A DNA stretch of 64,000 nucleotides from Pelagomonas calceolata (GCA_918797485.1 CAKKNE010000003.1:3968001-4032000); one strand, 5' to 3'; positions 39,268 through 48,596 are shown, numbered from the stretch's first letter. Made by a program: numbers and translations. Notes: a model not told the origin generated them from the letters alone.

Positions 39268-40278
39268 ATGGCCGCCCTCGAGGAGGCCTTCGGAGAAGTC
39301 ATACAACGGCAAATCACCGACGACGCCTCCTTCACCAAATGGAAGGCGTCGGCCGCGCGGCGCGAGGTCGTCGCCTTCGTGACGCGTTTAAATAACTCCT
39401 GCGTCAACAAGCCGAATCTTAGTATAGACGCGGCCCCTTTGCAAATAAGGAAGCTCATGGACGCACTACGAGCAATAGCGAAGGGCTGCGACCAGTACCT
39501 CCCGACGCCGGGCGAGGCCCGACGGTACGGCAGCCCCATGTTCCGCGACTGGCACGCCTGGCTCGTCACAACCGCACCGGGGCTCCTAGCATCCCTAGGT
39601 TCCGACAGCGCCGAGCTTGCTGCGCGTTTAGCGGCTTCATTTGGCGATAGAACGAGAATCGACTACGGTACGGGCCACGAGGCCGCCTTCGTCGTGTTTT
39701 TACTTGGTTGCTTTAAACTCCAACTCATCAATGACGACGCTATCGATAGCGGTGCCGTCGTCTGCGGCTGTTTCGCGGAATACGTAAGGACGTGTAGAGT
39801 CGTCCAACGGTGTTTTGGCTTGGAGCCGGCCGGGAGCAAGGGCGTCTGGGCGCTGGACGACTACCAGTTGCTACCTTTTTTATTTGGCTGTTCGCAGTTG
39901 GCAGACGAAGAGCACGGGTTCGGCGACGAAGATACCGGTCTACTGACAGTAAACGCGGTTGCATTGTCCCAGCGAAGCATGTTCTACGAGTGCCTGGCGT
40001 TTGTGGATGAACAGACGGGCCAGACGCCGTTAGACGTGGCCGCGCCCATCCTGTTCAATTTGACGATGCAGCCGTGGCGCGTCAATGCAAGGCGGCTGCT
40101 GCGGTTGTTTGACGAGGAGGTATTAGGTCAGAAGCCCGTCGTGCAGCACATGCTGTTCGGCGAATTGCTACGAGCGGACTGGGATTCGAACACGGGCCCG
40201 TCCGAGGAGTCGGAGCGTTTGATGAGGATGAAGGCGGTCATGGACGCCGCCAATCGGAAGCTGGGGATCGGCTCGTAA
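39268..40278 (+). CDS. PTPA: serine/threonine phosphatase 2A activator (PTPA)
   Basis: 336 aa, single exon, normal length. Family blocks: RLNNSCVNKP, MFRDWHAWL, IDYGTGHEAAFVVFLLGCFK (ATP-binding site), GVWALDDYQLLPFLFGCSQL and APILFNLTMQPWRVNARRLL. PTPA is a peptidyl-prolyl isomerase-like chaperone that loads catalytic metal into PP2A catalytic subunits, acting in cytosol and nucleus. No odd features. Confidence 0.96.
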   Translation: MAALEEAFGEVIQRQITDDASFTKWKASAARREVVAFVTRLNNSCVNKPNLSIDAAPLQIRKLMDALRAIAKGCDQYLPTPGEARRYGSPMFRDWHAWLVTTAPGLLASLGSDSAELAARLAASFGDRTRIDYGTGHEAAFVVFLLGCFKLQLINDDAIDSGAVVCGCFAEYVRTCRVVQRCFGLEPAGSKGVWALDDYQLLPFLFGCSQLADEEHGFGDEDTGLLTVNAVALSQRSMFYECLAFVDEQTGQTPLDVAAPILFNLTMQPWRVNARRLLRLFDEEVLGQKPVVQHMLFGELLRADWDSNTGPSEESERLMRMKAVMDAANRKLGIGS

Positions 40279-40687
40279 GCTCTTTTTGTTTCAAGTTGCG
40301 TTTTTCGAAGTGTTTTTCGCGCGGCGCGCGTTCGTTTGGCTTTCTGTTGACACGTCCCTAATCGACCGTTGCCGTCGGCGACGAGGACGTCCTCCAAACT
40401 CTGCGGAACGTCCGTTCGACGGTTCTAAAATCATGTAAAAACCCGTGACTGAGGTGTTTTGAGCCCAGCTCAGAGCAGCTCTTGCACCGCACAGGTTGCC
40501 TGCCTGCAAGTATCACGGTGTGCAAGACACGCTAGAGTAGTGTCCGTAGCTGTCCGCGACGAATAACAACACGCGAAGACGCTGTCGCCGCGCACTCAAC
40601 AGAGAGCGCATCAGCCAGCTCAGGCTGCATTTCAAAACGACGACGTCGCTGCGCCGAATCCTCTCGTTAGCGACATCCGTCCGCGCC
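40279..40687. other. intergenic region upstream of the photolyase
   Basis: About 410 bp, AT-richer than average. It holds a diverged palindrome copy at 40518-40550. Confidence 0.4.
40518..40550 (+). repeat. dispersed GCTAG palindrome, diverged copy
   Basis: GTGTGCAAGACACGCTAG followed by AGTAGTGTCCGTAGC: a forward AAGACAC..CTAG half next to a reverse TAGTGTC half. It lies about 140 bp upstream of the photolyase ATG. Confidence 0.5.
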
Positions 40688-42226
40688 ATGACGACCGCAG
40701 TGTGGTTCCGCAAGAACCTGAGAGTGCACGACAACGCCGCACTGACACAAGCGTGCGACGCCGAAAGTGTCTTACCGCTCTACTGCCTCGACCCGGCCTG
40801 GGCGACACCCAGTATTGTGGGACCGAACCGCTGCCGCTTCTTGTTGGAGAGCCTCGAGGATCTGGACGCGACGCTTAGGACCAGGTACGGCTCTAAGTTG
40901 CACGTCGTCGTCGGAGACCCGTCGGAAACGATAACAAAGCTGATACGGGACGGCACGATCACGAAAGTCGTCTTCGAGGAAGAAATAGCCGAGCCGCGCG
41001 AGCTAGAATTGGAGAAGCGCGTCGTGGAAGCACATCCAGATGAAGCGCAAGCCGTCCCCTCGACTCACCTGCTCTACGACGCCGACGCCGCGCTAGCCAA
41101 GGGCGCGCCGCCGACGAAGATGCCGGGCATGGTCACGCTCGCTGGCAAGCTCGGCGCGCCCGCGAAGCCATTAATGGCTCCGTCTACGTTGCCTCCTCGG
41201 CCCGACGTTACGAGTCCACCATTGCCGTCCCTCGAATCGTTGGGCTACTCACCAATAACAACGAAAGCGGCCTACGGCGTGCAAGGCGGCGAGTCGACGG
41301 GCTTACAACGATTACAAGAACAAATGAAGAGAGAAAATGGCAAGTGGGCGCGCGCCTTTGAAAAACCGAAGACAACCTCCGCGTCCTTCGAGGGCGAGCC
41401 CCCCACCACACTACTAAGCCCGTACGTCGCCTTCGGCTGCGTTTCGGTAAGGACCTTCCACCAAGCGCTCAAGGAGACGTACGCCAAGGGCCCGCACGCG
41501 CAGCCGCCTACCTCACTACTAGGCCAGCTCTACTTCCGCGAGATGTCCTATTTACTAGGACGCAAACATGGTGCCCCATTCGCCGAGCAGCCGTCGGTCG
41601 TGTGCAAGGACATCGACTGGGATACTGATGAAAGTGCAGAAAAACGTTTTCAGGCCTGGGAGCGAGGCAAGACGGGCTATCCTCTTATTGATGCGGCCAT
41701 GAGGCAATTACGAGAGCAGGGGTGGTTGCACCACCTCGCGAGGCACGCGGTCTCGTGTTTCCTGACGAGAGGCGACTTCTACTGCCACTGGACCCGAGGG
41801 AGGGACGTCTTCGATAGGGACCTACTGGACGCGGACTGGGCCATCAACAACTTCAACTGGCTCGGTCTTGCTGGTGTGGCGCCCTGGTCGCCGCCGTTCT
41901 TCCGCGTCTACAACCCGTTCAACGTGGGCTCGTCTTCCTTAAACGTGCGCGACGCCGAAGGCAAGTACGTGGACCGCTTCGTGCCCGAGCTCTCAAAGCT
42001 GCCTCCGCGACACAAGTACGCGCCCTGGCTCGCGCCGAAGAGCGACTTGTCCAAGGCCGGGGTCAAATTGGGCGAGACCTACCCGCGGCCCATCGTCGAC
42101 CACAAGGCCCAGAGCAAGGCCAACATCGAGCGCTTCAAGCAGGCGCAGCGCGCCGCGAAGGAGGCTTCTACGTCGAAGAAGCGCAAGGGGCCGCCGGTCC
42201 CGGCGAAGGCCAAGAAGAGCAAGTAG
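40688..42226 (+). CDS. (6-4) photolyase/animal-type cryptochrome family protein
   Basis: 512 aa. N-terminal photolyase domain: TAVWFRKNLRVHDNAAL and VLPLYCLDPAW. FAD-binding domain: YVAFGCVSVRTFH, TSLLGQLYFREMSYLLGRKH, GYPLIDAAMRQLREQGWLHH, LARHAVSCFLTRGDFYCHW and LLDADWAINNFNWLG. The HHLARH pair corresponds to the two catalytic histidines of (6-4) photolyases, so repair activity is possible. The segment after DADW (AINNFNWLGLAGVAPWSPPF) departs from the usual SVNAGSWMWLS. The C-terminus is lysine rich (STSKKRKGPPVPAKAKKSK), a likely nuclear signal. Role: blue-light driven repair of UV lesions, light signalling, or both. Confidence 0.92.
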   Translation: MTTAVWFRKNLRVHDNAALTQACDAESVLPLYCLDPAWATPSIVGPNRCRFLLESLEDLDATLRTRYGSKLHVVVGDPSETITKLIRDGTITKVVFEEEIAEPRELELEKRVVEAHPDEAQAVPSTHLLYDADAALAKGAPPTKMPGMVTLAGKLGAPAKPLMAPSTLPPRPDVTSPPLPSLESLGYSPITTKAAYGVQGGESTGLQRLQEQMKRENGKWARAFEKPKTTSASFEGEPPTTLLSPYVAFGCVSVRTFHQALKETYAKGPHAQPPTSLLGQLYFREMSYLLGRKHGAPFAEQPSVVCKDIDWDTDESAEKRFQAWERGKTGYPLIDAAMRQLREQGWLHHLARHAVSCFLTRGDFYCHWTRGRDVFDRDLLDADWAINNFNWLGLAGVAPWSPPFFRVYNPFNVGSSSLNVRDAEGKYVDRFVPELSKLPPRHKYAPWLAPKSDLSKAGVKLGETYPRPIVDHKAQSKANIERFKQAQRAAKEASTSKKRKGPPVPAKAKKSK

Positions 42227-42610
42227 AGCGTCGTTGTATGACCCGTGTAAAGTCCTTGATTGTATGACTCTCTGTGCGAACAGAGAATGAGAGAGAGAGA
42301 GTCGCTTATTGAACCCACCCCCAGGTAGTACGGACCCCGAGCGCTTCGAATGAGCTAGCGGCCTGTAAGACACACTAGCCAGCAATTTGTGCTCTGCGCA
42401 AAGTCGGCACGCGCGCCCCGCGCCCCGACGCCGTCGTCTTGGCGCTTGCCGAGTAGCGTTACCGAGCCTGCCCGGCGCTCCCTCCGACCAACGCATCGAT
42501 TGGAGGCTGCCCACACTTTGTCCCACCGGCACGCCACCGCCGCGCCGCGGGCAGCGCGTCGCCTCGTAGAGCTACCAAGCGTCACAGCGGGCTGCCCCGC
42601 CACCACCGAG
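42227..42610. other. intergenic region upstream of CNNM
   Basis: About 380 bp with a GAGAGAGAGAG run at 42289-42301 and a palindrome copy at 42354-42383. An open frame runs upstream of the CNNM ATG but has no family similarity. Confidence 0.45.
42354..42383 (+). repeat. dispersed GCTAG palindrome
   Basis: GCTAGCGGCC then TGTAAGACACACTAGCCAGC. A two-base insertion (ACAC for AC) separates the core from the right arm. It lies about 228 bp upstream of the CNNM ATG. Confidence 0.85.
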
Positions 42611-44800
42611 ATGGCCATCGTCGAGTACGACACGGGCTCGAAGGGCTTTGATGGGTTCCTCACCTTCGTGTCCATCCTCATCTTGGTCCTGTTATCAGGC
42701 CTGTTCAGTGGCCTCACATTGGGACTGCTCGGCTTGGACCTCAGTGAGCTCGAAATTGTGAAGGGGGGAGGGTCGGCGACGGAGCGGCGGCGCGCGGCGA
42801 AGGTCATGGGCATCCGCAAGGACGGCAATAGGTTGTTGTGTACGTTATTGCTGGGCAATGTGGCGGTCAACGCTCTCTTGTCCATTTTTCTGTCTGGTGT
42901 CACCTCTGGTTTAATAGGGTTCTGCGTGTCGACGGCGCTCATCGTGGTTTTTGGCGAAATCCTCCCGCAAGCGATCTGCTCGCGCCATGCGCTGAAGATC
43001 GGGGAACTGGCGCTACCGATCGTGAACGTGATCATGGTCGTGCTGGCGCCGGTCTCCGTGCCCCTGAAGACGGTGCTCGACAAGTTGTTAGGTGATAGCG
43101 TCGGTACCATACATACGAAGACGGAGATGATCCAGTACGTGAAGCTGCAGCACGAGCGCGGTCCGCGACGCGGCGTCGTGCATCGGTCGACGCTTCACGA
43201 GACCTCTCGTTCCGCGCGCAGGCGACCTCAACGAAGATGAGAGGACCATCATGCAAGGGGCCATGGATATGAAGGTGAAGACGGCGCGGGAGGTCATGAC
43301 GCCGCTCGAGGACGCGTATATGCTGGAGGAGTCGTGCAAATTATCGTTCGCCGTCGTCCGGGACATCTTCGACCACGGGTTTTCCCGAGTGCCGGTCTAC
43401 GCAAGGGAACGACAACATGTCGTCGGGTTATTATTTGTAAAAGATTTGATCTTCGTGGACCCGGAGGACGAGGTACCTCTGGCAGAGTACCTGCGGGTCT
43501 TCGAGCGGTCGATTGAGCTCGTCGACGCCGAGTCCAATTTGGATGACGTCCTGCGCATCTTCAAGCGCGGCCGCGGCCACCTCGCGCTCGTGCTGGGGCA
43601 GCCGCGGAAATCATCGATGGTCGAGGCCGACTGCCTGTCGCCCCTGCACGGCAGCGACAAGTCGTTCATCGTCGGGCTCGTTACGTTGGAAGCTGTGTGG
43701 AAATCAACCAGTGCGTCGGGTGCACAAGTCATTTCTCGGCGATGACGCGGCCGTGCTGGCTCCGTCAAGCAATGAGGAACCGGCATCGCCACGCCATCGA
43801 GCAGGCGTCGCGTCGATGGCGTGGAGGACGACGCGATGATTCAGCACGAACGCGCCGTGAACTTTTGATTTCCACACAGGTTGGAAGACATTATTGAGGA
43901 GATCTTAGGCGACGAGATCATCGACGAGACGGACGTGTACGTGGACGTCGACAACCATGTGAAAGTGGACGGCAGGAGCAAATTCGGTCGGCGGGCGGCG
44001 TCCTCCTGCGGGTGATTCAACGTGCGAGCGTCGCGGCGGCGGCGTGGGGGGTCGGACGCTGTCTCGGGGGAGCTCGCACGCTATCGACGCGACCCGTCGC
44101 GCATCTACGCCTCCCTAGAGTACGCCATCGACGCGACGCGTCCCGCGCAGATTTCACTAAATTGCGACGCCTGGACAGCGCCGTCGTCGACGCTACTCTG
44201 ACAGAGGCGGAGGTGAAGGCAATAGCTCAGCACCTCGGCGGCGAGCTCAAACAACCCGCCGACGCGTTAATGGCGCTGGTCCGGAGAGCGTCGGTCGTCG
44301 ATCACGAGCGCAGGACGCCCGAGGCCGAGCTCGACGCCGGCCGACCGCCGGAGCCCTCCGACGTCGTCTACGAGCGGGGCTTTCCCGCGAACTTCGCTAC
44401 TCTTGTACTATCGGGAAAGCTGTCAGTGAAAGCCGGCGTGGACGGGTTCCGCGCCGAGGCGGGGCCCTGGACCTTGTTAGGTGCGGGCGCGTTACGACAT
44501 GAAGACTTCGTGCCCGACTTTTCCGCTCACGTGGCCACGGACAGCGTCAGATGTGTCTACCTCTCGCACGCCGAGAAGTCGAACGCGCCGCGTCGTGCCC
44601 GCAAGGATGATATGAGGCGGTCGCCGTCGCGCGAACGGCGGCGCTTACGTAGAGACCGGCGCGTCGGCGACCGGCGGGGCGCGCGGTCGGCGCTCGGGCT
44701 GGGCCGCGAACTGGGGCGCCCGGCGGGGCGGCGGGACCCGTCGTCGCGGTCCCTGAGTTTTGATTCGCCGGTGCGCGGGACACCTCCTCCCGTAACGTGA
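42611..44800 (+). CDS. CNNM/CorC-type metal transporter with DUF21, CBS pair and cNMP-like domain (four exons)
   Basis: Exons 42611-43160, 43222-43684, 43880-43986 and 44151-44800, 589 aa. The DUF21 membrane domain: LTFVSILILVLLSGLFSGLT, LLGLDLSELEI, LLCTLLLGNVAVNALLSIFL and VVFGEILPQAICSRHALKIG. CBS modules follow: MDMKVKTAREVMTPLEDAYM and GHLALVLGQ to FIVGLVTLEDIIEEILGDEI. Exon 4 adds FDFTKLRRLDS, VVYERGFPANFATLVLSGKL and ALRHEDFVPDFSAHV, matching the cNMP-like domain of CNNM proteins. The tail is Arg/Ser rich. These proteins move or regulate Mg2+. Start at 42611 is the ATG next to the family's first helix; no signal peptide. Intron 2 is the clearest transposon-like introner in the window. 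Confidence 0.92.
43161..43221 (+). other. CNNM intron 1
   Basis: 61 nt, GT-AG, phase 1, starting GTCCGCGACGCGGCGTCG and ending CGCGCGCAG. Joins LQHER to GDLNEDERTIM. Confidence 0.85.
43693..43879 (+). mobile_element. introner with perfect 15-bp TIRs and 8-bp target duplication (187 bp)
   Basis: Begins CTGTGTGGAAATCAA and ends TTGATTTCCACACAG. Flanked by exact GTTGGAAG at 43685-43692 and 43880-43887. The spliced intron is 43685-43879: the 5' GT comes from the left target copy and the 3' AG from the element. Joining restores ACG-TTG-GAA-GAC (TLED), the uninterrupted CBS sequence. Interior holds GCGTCGCGTCGATGGCG and a facing CGCCATCGAGC. Confidence 0.95.
43987..44150 (+). other. CNNM intron 3 (introner-like)
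   Basis: 164 nt, GT-AG, phase 1. Contains CTATCGACGCGACCCGTCG and TACGCCATCGACGCGACGCG near the 3' end. Joins GRSKF to DFTKLRRLDS. Confidence 0.75.
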
Positions 44801-44818
44801 ACACTAATAAATAATTAC

Positions 44819-45487
44819 CTACCGCGCCGCCACCGCCTCGGCGTTCGCCCGCCGCCGCTCCCGATACGACTCGTCCGACGCCCACTTGGAGTAGTCGTTG
44901 AGCAGCGTCTGCAGGAAGCCCCGGATGATCTGATTCGTCGCGACGCGCATGACACTGTTCCCTGTAACCTCCAAACTCCGCCGCGGGATCAACCGAAAGG
45001 GCCCCGGCGGCGCCACATCGACAGCCAAATCGACGGAACAGTCGATGCGCCTCGTACTACCATCGACCCACGTCATTTCGGCCGTCACGCGAAAATCGAA
45101 GCAGTCGTTAATTCGTCGTACCAATGCATCAGTACCCTTCAAAGTGCACGACGTGCCTCGCACCACCACACTATGCTCGTTCGAGTCGACGACGCATTGC
45201 ACGTGCGGCGAGACCGTCAGGAAGAAGAACTTGACGGGCGGGACCACTAACTCAAAAAGCTCCTGGTCTCCATTTGAACCTTTTCGTCTTAAATCGGCGC
45301 CGTAGGGCAGGTCCAACAACGCGTACTGCGCCGTCGGCAGGCGCATGTACTCGGTGAGTGTCGGGTTTTGAGGCGCGGTGGGGGGTAAGGGCGCGGAGCG
45401 CTGCGAGGCGACGCGGACCTTCGTGTCGTAGGGCCTCCGCTGCGTCGACAGCGCCGCGGCGGCGTGCAGGACCAATGTGAGCCGCAT
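44819..45487 (-). CDS. DUF1997 family protein, probably plastid-targeted
   Basis: 222 aa from the ATG at 45487 (MRLTLVLHAAAALSTQRRP, a signal-like leader); an upstream ATG adds 14 residues without a signal. The DUF1997 core: YMRLPTAQYALLDLPYGADL, FELVVPPVKFFFLTVSPHVQ, GTSCTLKGTDALVRRINDCF and LEVTGNSVMRVATNQII. The family is found in cyanobacteria and plastid-bearing eukaryotes and has no assigned reaction; a lipid-binding role is a guess. It converges on CNNM with about 18 bp between stops and diverges from METTL26. Confidence 0.85.
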   Translation of the reverse strand: MRLTLVLHAAAALSTQRRPYDTKVRVASQRSAPLPPTAPQNPTLTEYMRLPTAQYALLDLPYGADLRRKGSNGDQELFELVVPPVKFFFLTVSPHVQCVVDSNEHSVVVRGTSCTLKGTDALVRRINDCFDFRVTAEMTWVDGSTRRIDCSVDLAVDVAPPGPFRLIPRRSLEVTGNSVMRVATNQIIRGFLQTLLNDYSKWASDESYRERRRANAEAVAAR

Positions 45488-45838
45488 CGTGGTCGGCGCC
45501 ACGGCTGCCTCGAGTTGGCTCCACTGCAAGAATTGATCGTCTGTGTGTCGGAACGCGTCGAAACCGTACGAATGAGTGCGATTAGCGCCGATAATAGGCC
45601 AATAGCCACAGCTTGCGCAATTGCTAGTGTCTTACATGACGCTAGCTGGCGCCGACGGTCGCAGTGGGTTTGGCGTGTTTTTTGGACCCGCTGACGGCTG
45701 TTGCACGCAGAGACGCTGCGCACGTCTTCTCTGAGCAGTCCTGTGGCCGCGCGCCAGTCGCCGCGCACCAGTAAGCTCGCCGCAGCCGACGCCAGCCGAC
45801 GCGACGCGCAGCACGCCCGCCGACGCGCAAGCGCAGCC
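45488..45838. other. divergent promoter region (DUF1997 / METTL26)
   Basis: About 350 bp with a near-perfect palindrome copy at 45623-45646, 135 bp from one ATG and 193 bp from the other. Confidence 0.5.
45623..45646 (-). repeat. dispersed GCTAG palindrome
   Basis: GCTAGTGTCTTACATGAC then GCTAGC, reverse orientation, between two divergent genes. Confidence 0.88.
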
Positions 45839-46621
45839 ATGCGCCTCTCGCCCGCCAGCCTCGCCGCCGCGGCGTCGCAGGTCGACAAAGCACAAACGGA
45901 ACTGCCGCAGCTCCACCACGCGTCGGCGCTGCGGAACCGCGTTCCCATCCTCAAGGCTCTGCTGAAGTTACTCCCGAACGAAGAAGTGGTAGGAGACGCC
46001 TGCGAGATCGGCGCGGGAACGGGAGCCCTACTAGAAGTCCTCGCACCGGGCTTCCCAGGAATAAATTGGCTGCCGACCGAATTCGTCCCTCAAGAACCCG
46101 TCGAGGTCGAGAACCAGTGGGCGGCGCACGGGAAAATTGGAAGAAGATTAGGCAGTGAACTGGAGACGTTAGATGCCCATTTGCAGCCCTTCGCGAACGT
46201 GCTGCCGTCCGTGGCCGTCGATCTGCTGGACGAGAACTGGTTCGAGAACGTGGGGTCGTTGGATTTGCTCGTGTGTTGCAACGTGCTCCATGTCTCGCCC
46301 TGGGCCTGCTCCGAGGCTTTATTTGAAGGTGCTGGTGAAGTTCTGAGACCTGGAGGGCAATTACTCATTTACGGCCCTTTTAAAGTTAATGGCGAATTCA
46401 TCGGCGACGACGACGGCGCGGGCAACCGCAAGTTCGATGCCAAGTTGAGGGAGAACAGCGTGGAGTGGGGCCTGCGCGACGTCGATGATTTGAACCGGTT
46501 GGCGTCGTATGCCGGTCTGGAGGCGAAGAAACGTATTGACATGCCGGCGAACAACCTGCTGCTCCAGTTCGTCAAGGTGCGCACGGGGCCGCTCGGGCGC
46601 ATCGCCGAGTGCTTCATGTGA
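45839..46621 (+). CDS. METTL26: METTL26/DUF938 SAM-dependent methyltransferase-like protein
   Basis: 260 aa from the ATG at 45839, chosen because homology begins soon after. Family blocks: HASALRNRVPILKALLKLLP, CEIGAGTGALLEVLAPGFPG, INWLPTEF, LLVCCNVLHVSPWACSEALF, LRPGGQLLIYGPFKVNGEF and KRIDMPANNLLLQFVK. The glycine-rich SAM loop is intact. Substrate unknown in any organism I am aware of. A truncated relative lies 0.6 kb downstream. Confidence 0.93.
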   Translation: MRLSPASLAAAASQVDKAQTELPQLHHASALRNRVPILKALLKLLPNEEVVGDACEIGAGTGALLEVLAPGFPGINWLPTEFVPQEPVEVENQWAAHGKIGRRLGSELETLDAHLQPFANVLPSVAVDLLDENWFENVGSLDLLVCCNVLHVSPWACSEALFEGAGEVLRPGGQLLIYGPFKVNGEFIGDDDGAGNRKFDAKLRENSVEWGLRDVDDLNRLASYAGLEAKKRIDMPANNLLLQFVKVRTGPLGRIAECFM

Positions 46622-47226
46622 GGTCGTCCTCCTGTGTAAGTGATATGACTGTGATACTTCTGTTGCGTCGTGCCGCGTGGCACTTCCGTAGAGAGCTAAC
46701 TTTAGACGTTTATAATCGATGCGTGCGCGTCGATGGCGTATGGGGGCAGCTTGCCATCATCACCTGATACATCTATGCTCGCTAGTGCCTTTACAGACCG
46801 CTAGCTGTGAAACCTGGACAACAACTGGCCTACGGCTTTATTTACGGCATTCGCCATTCATAGGGCGTAAAGTTTTGCGTGTGAGAACCACGGTCGGTCG
46901 CGTGGTCTCGTGTCGAGACGTCACAATTGTGAGACGACGGAAAGCAAAGTTCTTGTGGATCTTTACCTTAGCCTTGCTCGTACGCAACCGCAGTATCCGC
47001 GGCCGCAAAAACTTGCCTCGGGGAAGTGCAGTGACAAATTCAACCACCGGCGGTGTACGTATCATTGCCATGGCGAGCACGGTCCCGCCCTGCGGCCGGG
47101 GTTCGGTCCAGCCGCTCTGGGACAGCACTAGAGGTAAATACGTCGAGGTCGAATGCCCGCACGCGTACCGCGTCGAACGTTCGTGTAATGCACCACACGC
47201 CATCGACGACGCGATTCCACACAGGC
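46622..47226. other. intergenic region with palindrome and introner-like motifs
   Basis: About 600 bp. Contains GCGTCGATGGCGTATGG at 46726-46742, a palindrome copy at 46781-46805, and CACGCCATCGACGACGCGAT then TCCACACAG at 47198-47226, which looks like a 3' splice end of the TIR introner family. An ATG at 47070 opens a short frame (MASTVPPCGRGSVQPLW) that could be the first exon of the fragment below. Confidence 0.4.
46781..46805 (-). repeat. dispersed GCTAG palindrome
   Basis: GCTAGTGCCTTTACAGACCG then CTAGC, reverse orientation; an extra T in the core. It lies upstream of the truncated METTL26 relative. Confidence 0.85.
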
Positions 47227-47310
47227 AACACCATCACCCGAGCGCGCTACGGAACCGCGTCCCGATCCTGAGGGCGCTCATGGAGTATCTCCCGGGCGGC
47301 GAGAGCTTCT
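47226..47310 (+). pseudogene. fragment of a METTL26/DUF938 paralogue
   Basis: Encodes HHHPSALRNRVPILRALMEYLPGGES, parallel to LHHASALRNRVPILKALLKLLPNEE in the intact gene 1.3 kb upstream. It is preceded by an intron-like 3' end (GATTCCACACAG). The rest of the methyltransferase, including the SAM loop, is missing because the sequence runs into the tail of the convergent gene. Either a dead partial duplicate or a short exon reused in another transcript. Confidence 0.6.
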
Positions 47311-48334
47311 GGCTACCGAACATATTAGGGAAACCAGTCGCATCAGATAGAGCATCTGAATAGAAGTCGTCGTGCTCCTCTTTGTAGGTGCCGATCACGA
47401 ACACGGCAGCCGTCTCCGACCCGATCTGCAGCGCCTTTTGAACGGCGGGTGCGTCCGCGACGCCGTCTTGGTTCGGGTCCAGGAGCTCCGCGATCACGTT
47501 CGCGGCGAACTTGACGTTGTTCGCCGGAACCTCGTTATGACCGATCACTAGGACTCCGAACGGACACATGACCTGGTCGTAGCCTACGTTGGCGAGATTT
47601 TTCGCCGTGTCCCGGGAGAGGCCGCACTCCTCGCGCGCGGCGTCGGGCGTCATCAGCTCGAACGGCGTGTCCACTGGGCCGAAGTCGTGGCACGCGTCGT
47701 CTTTGGACTCCCGTGTGCAAGGACCGGGGCAACTGGCCTGGAACGTTGTTGTTGGGCTTGACGTGGGAGGCGGGGGTGGCGTATCGAGCGCGGGGCAAGA
47801 TTTACTCGGCCCTTTTCCCTCATTGTTGTTGTATGTGCACTTGCCGTCTTGCCAGATGCAGCAGTCGCCGCACAGCTCGCAGTTCGCCTGGTCCTCGTTA
47901 CCCACCCAATCCTCACAAAACCAGTTGGCGCCCCAATCCCAGTACGCGTACGGGATGTTATCCGCACATTCTGCGCGCGTCTGAGTAGGGCGGCACTCGA
48001 TCTCCGGCGTCTCCGCCGCGTCGACCTTTTTCCCGCCACCGAAGCAGCACGCGTGGCAATCTGCCGCCCCGTTGCTCGGCAGACCTGAGACCATCGTTGT
48101 GCAGGCGGCAGGCGCATGGAATTGCGAGCATTTCTCACAACTCGGGACCTCGTCAAAGTTGCAAAATTCGCCCTTTGCGCACGGGCTGCCGTCAGGGGTG
48201 CACGCCGTCTGTCCGGTGCATTGCCCATTGCCACCGGACGTAGCCGACGTCACTTCCTTTTTCCCGCCGGAATGAGGAAACCCGTGGTGCGGGTGGCCGG
48301 CGGCGAGCGAGCAGAGGAGCGCAATGCTCCACAT
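47234..48334 (-). CDS. secreted Cys-rich protein with unknown C-terminal domain
   Basis: 366 aa. MWSIALLCSLAAG is a signal peptide; HPHHGFPHSGG follows. The first half is dense in Cys (CTGQTACTPDGSPCAKGEFC, CEKCSQFHAPAACTT, CELCGDCCIWQDGKC), fitting a disulfide-rich secreted or surface domain, then a Pro/Thr linker. The second half has VLVIGHNEVPANNVKFAANV and ELLDPNQDGVADAPAVQKAL, a segment I have seen only in unnamed algal proteins. The last 23 or so residues are read antisense through the METTL26 fragment, so the natural C-terminus may have been lost. Possibly wall or adhesion related; not certain. Confidence 0.65.
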   Translation of the reverse strand: MWSIALLCSLAAGHPHHGFPHSGGKKEVTSATSGGNGQCTGQTACTPDGSPCAKGEFCNFDEVPSCEKCSQFHAPAACTTMVSGLPSNGAADCHACCFGGGKKVDAAETPEIECRPTQTRAECADNIPYAYWDWGANWFCEDWVGNEDQANCELCGDCCIWQDGKCTYNNNEGKGPSKSCPALDTPPPPPTSSPTTTFQASCPGPCTRESKDDACHDFGPVDTPFELMTPDAAREECGLSRDTAKNLANVGYDQVMCPFGVLVIGHNEVPANNVKFAANVIAELLDPNQDGVADAPAVQKALQIGSETAAVFVIGTYKEEHDDFYSDALSDATGFPNMFGSQKLSPPGRYSMSALRIGTRFRSALG

Positions 48335-48596
48335 GCCTTCTTGTGTGCTTAACTAGTCTTCCTATTTTTGTGTGGCTGTGAAGCTGTATGGTTTTTCTAC
48401 AGGTTAGACCGTCGTCGCTGTTTGGTTCGCGCGCTGTGTGAGTGGGCCTGAGGCTCGTAGAAAGCCCTGAACGCGCCAATTGCTTATGGTAACTCACAGT
48501 TCAAGCTCCGTGCGCAAAATTCTGTGAAAAACCCGTGTCCTCGATATGTTACGCCCTCAAACGACACACGTATTCATACGTAGCATAACTTAGGCC
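48335..48596. other. short intergenic region
   Basis: About 260 bp, AT-richer, upstream of the secreted protein and downstream of the sugar transporter. No motif copy seen. Confidence 0.35.

Noticed and set aside
40184-40200. TGGGATTCGAACACGGG, similar to the T-arm end of a reverse-strand tRNA
   Set aside because: It lies in the conserved coding region of PTPA and no acceptor stem or anticodon arm can be folded around it.
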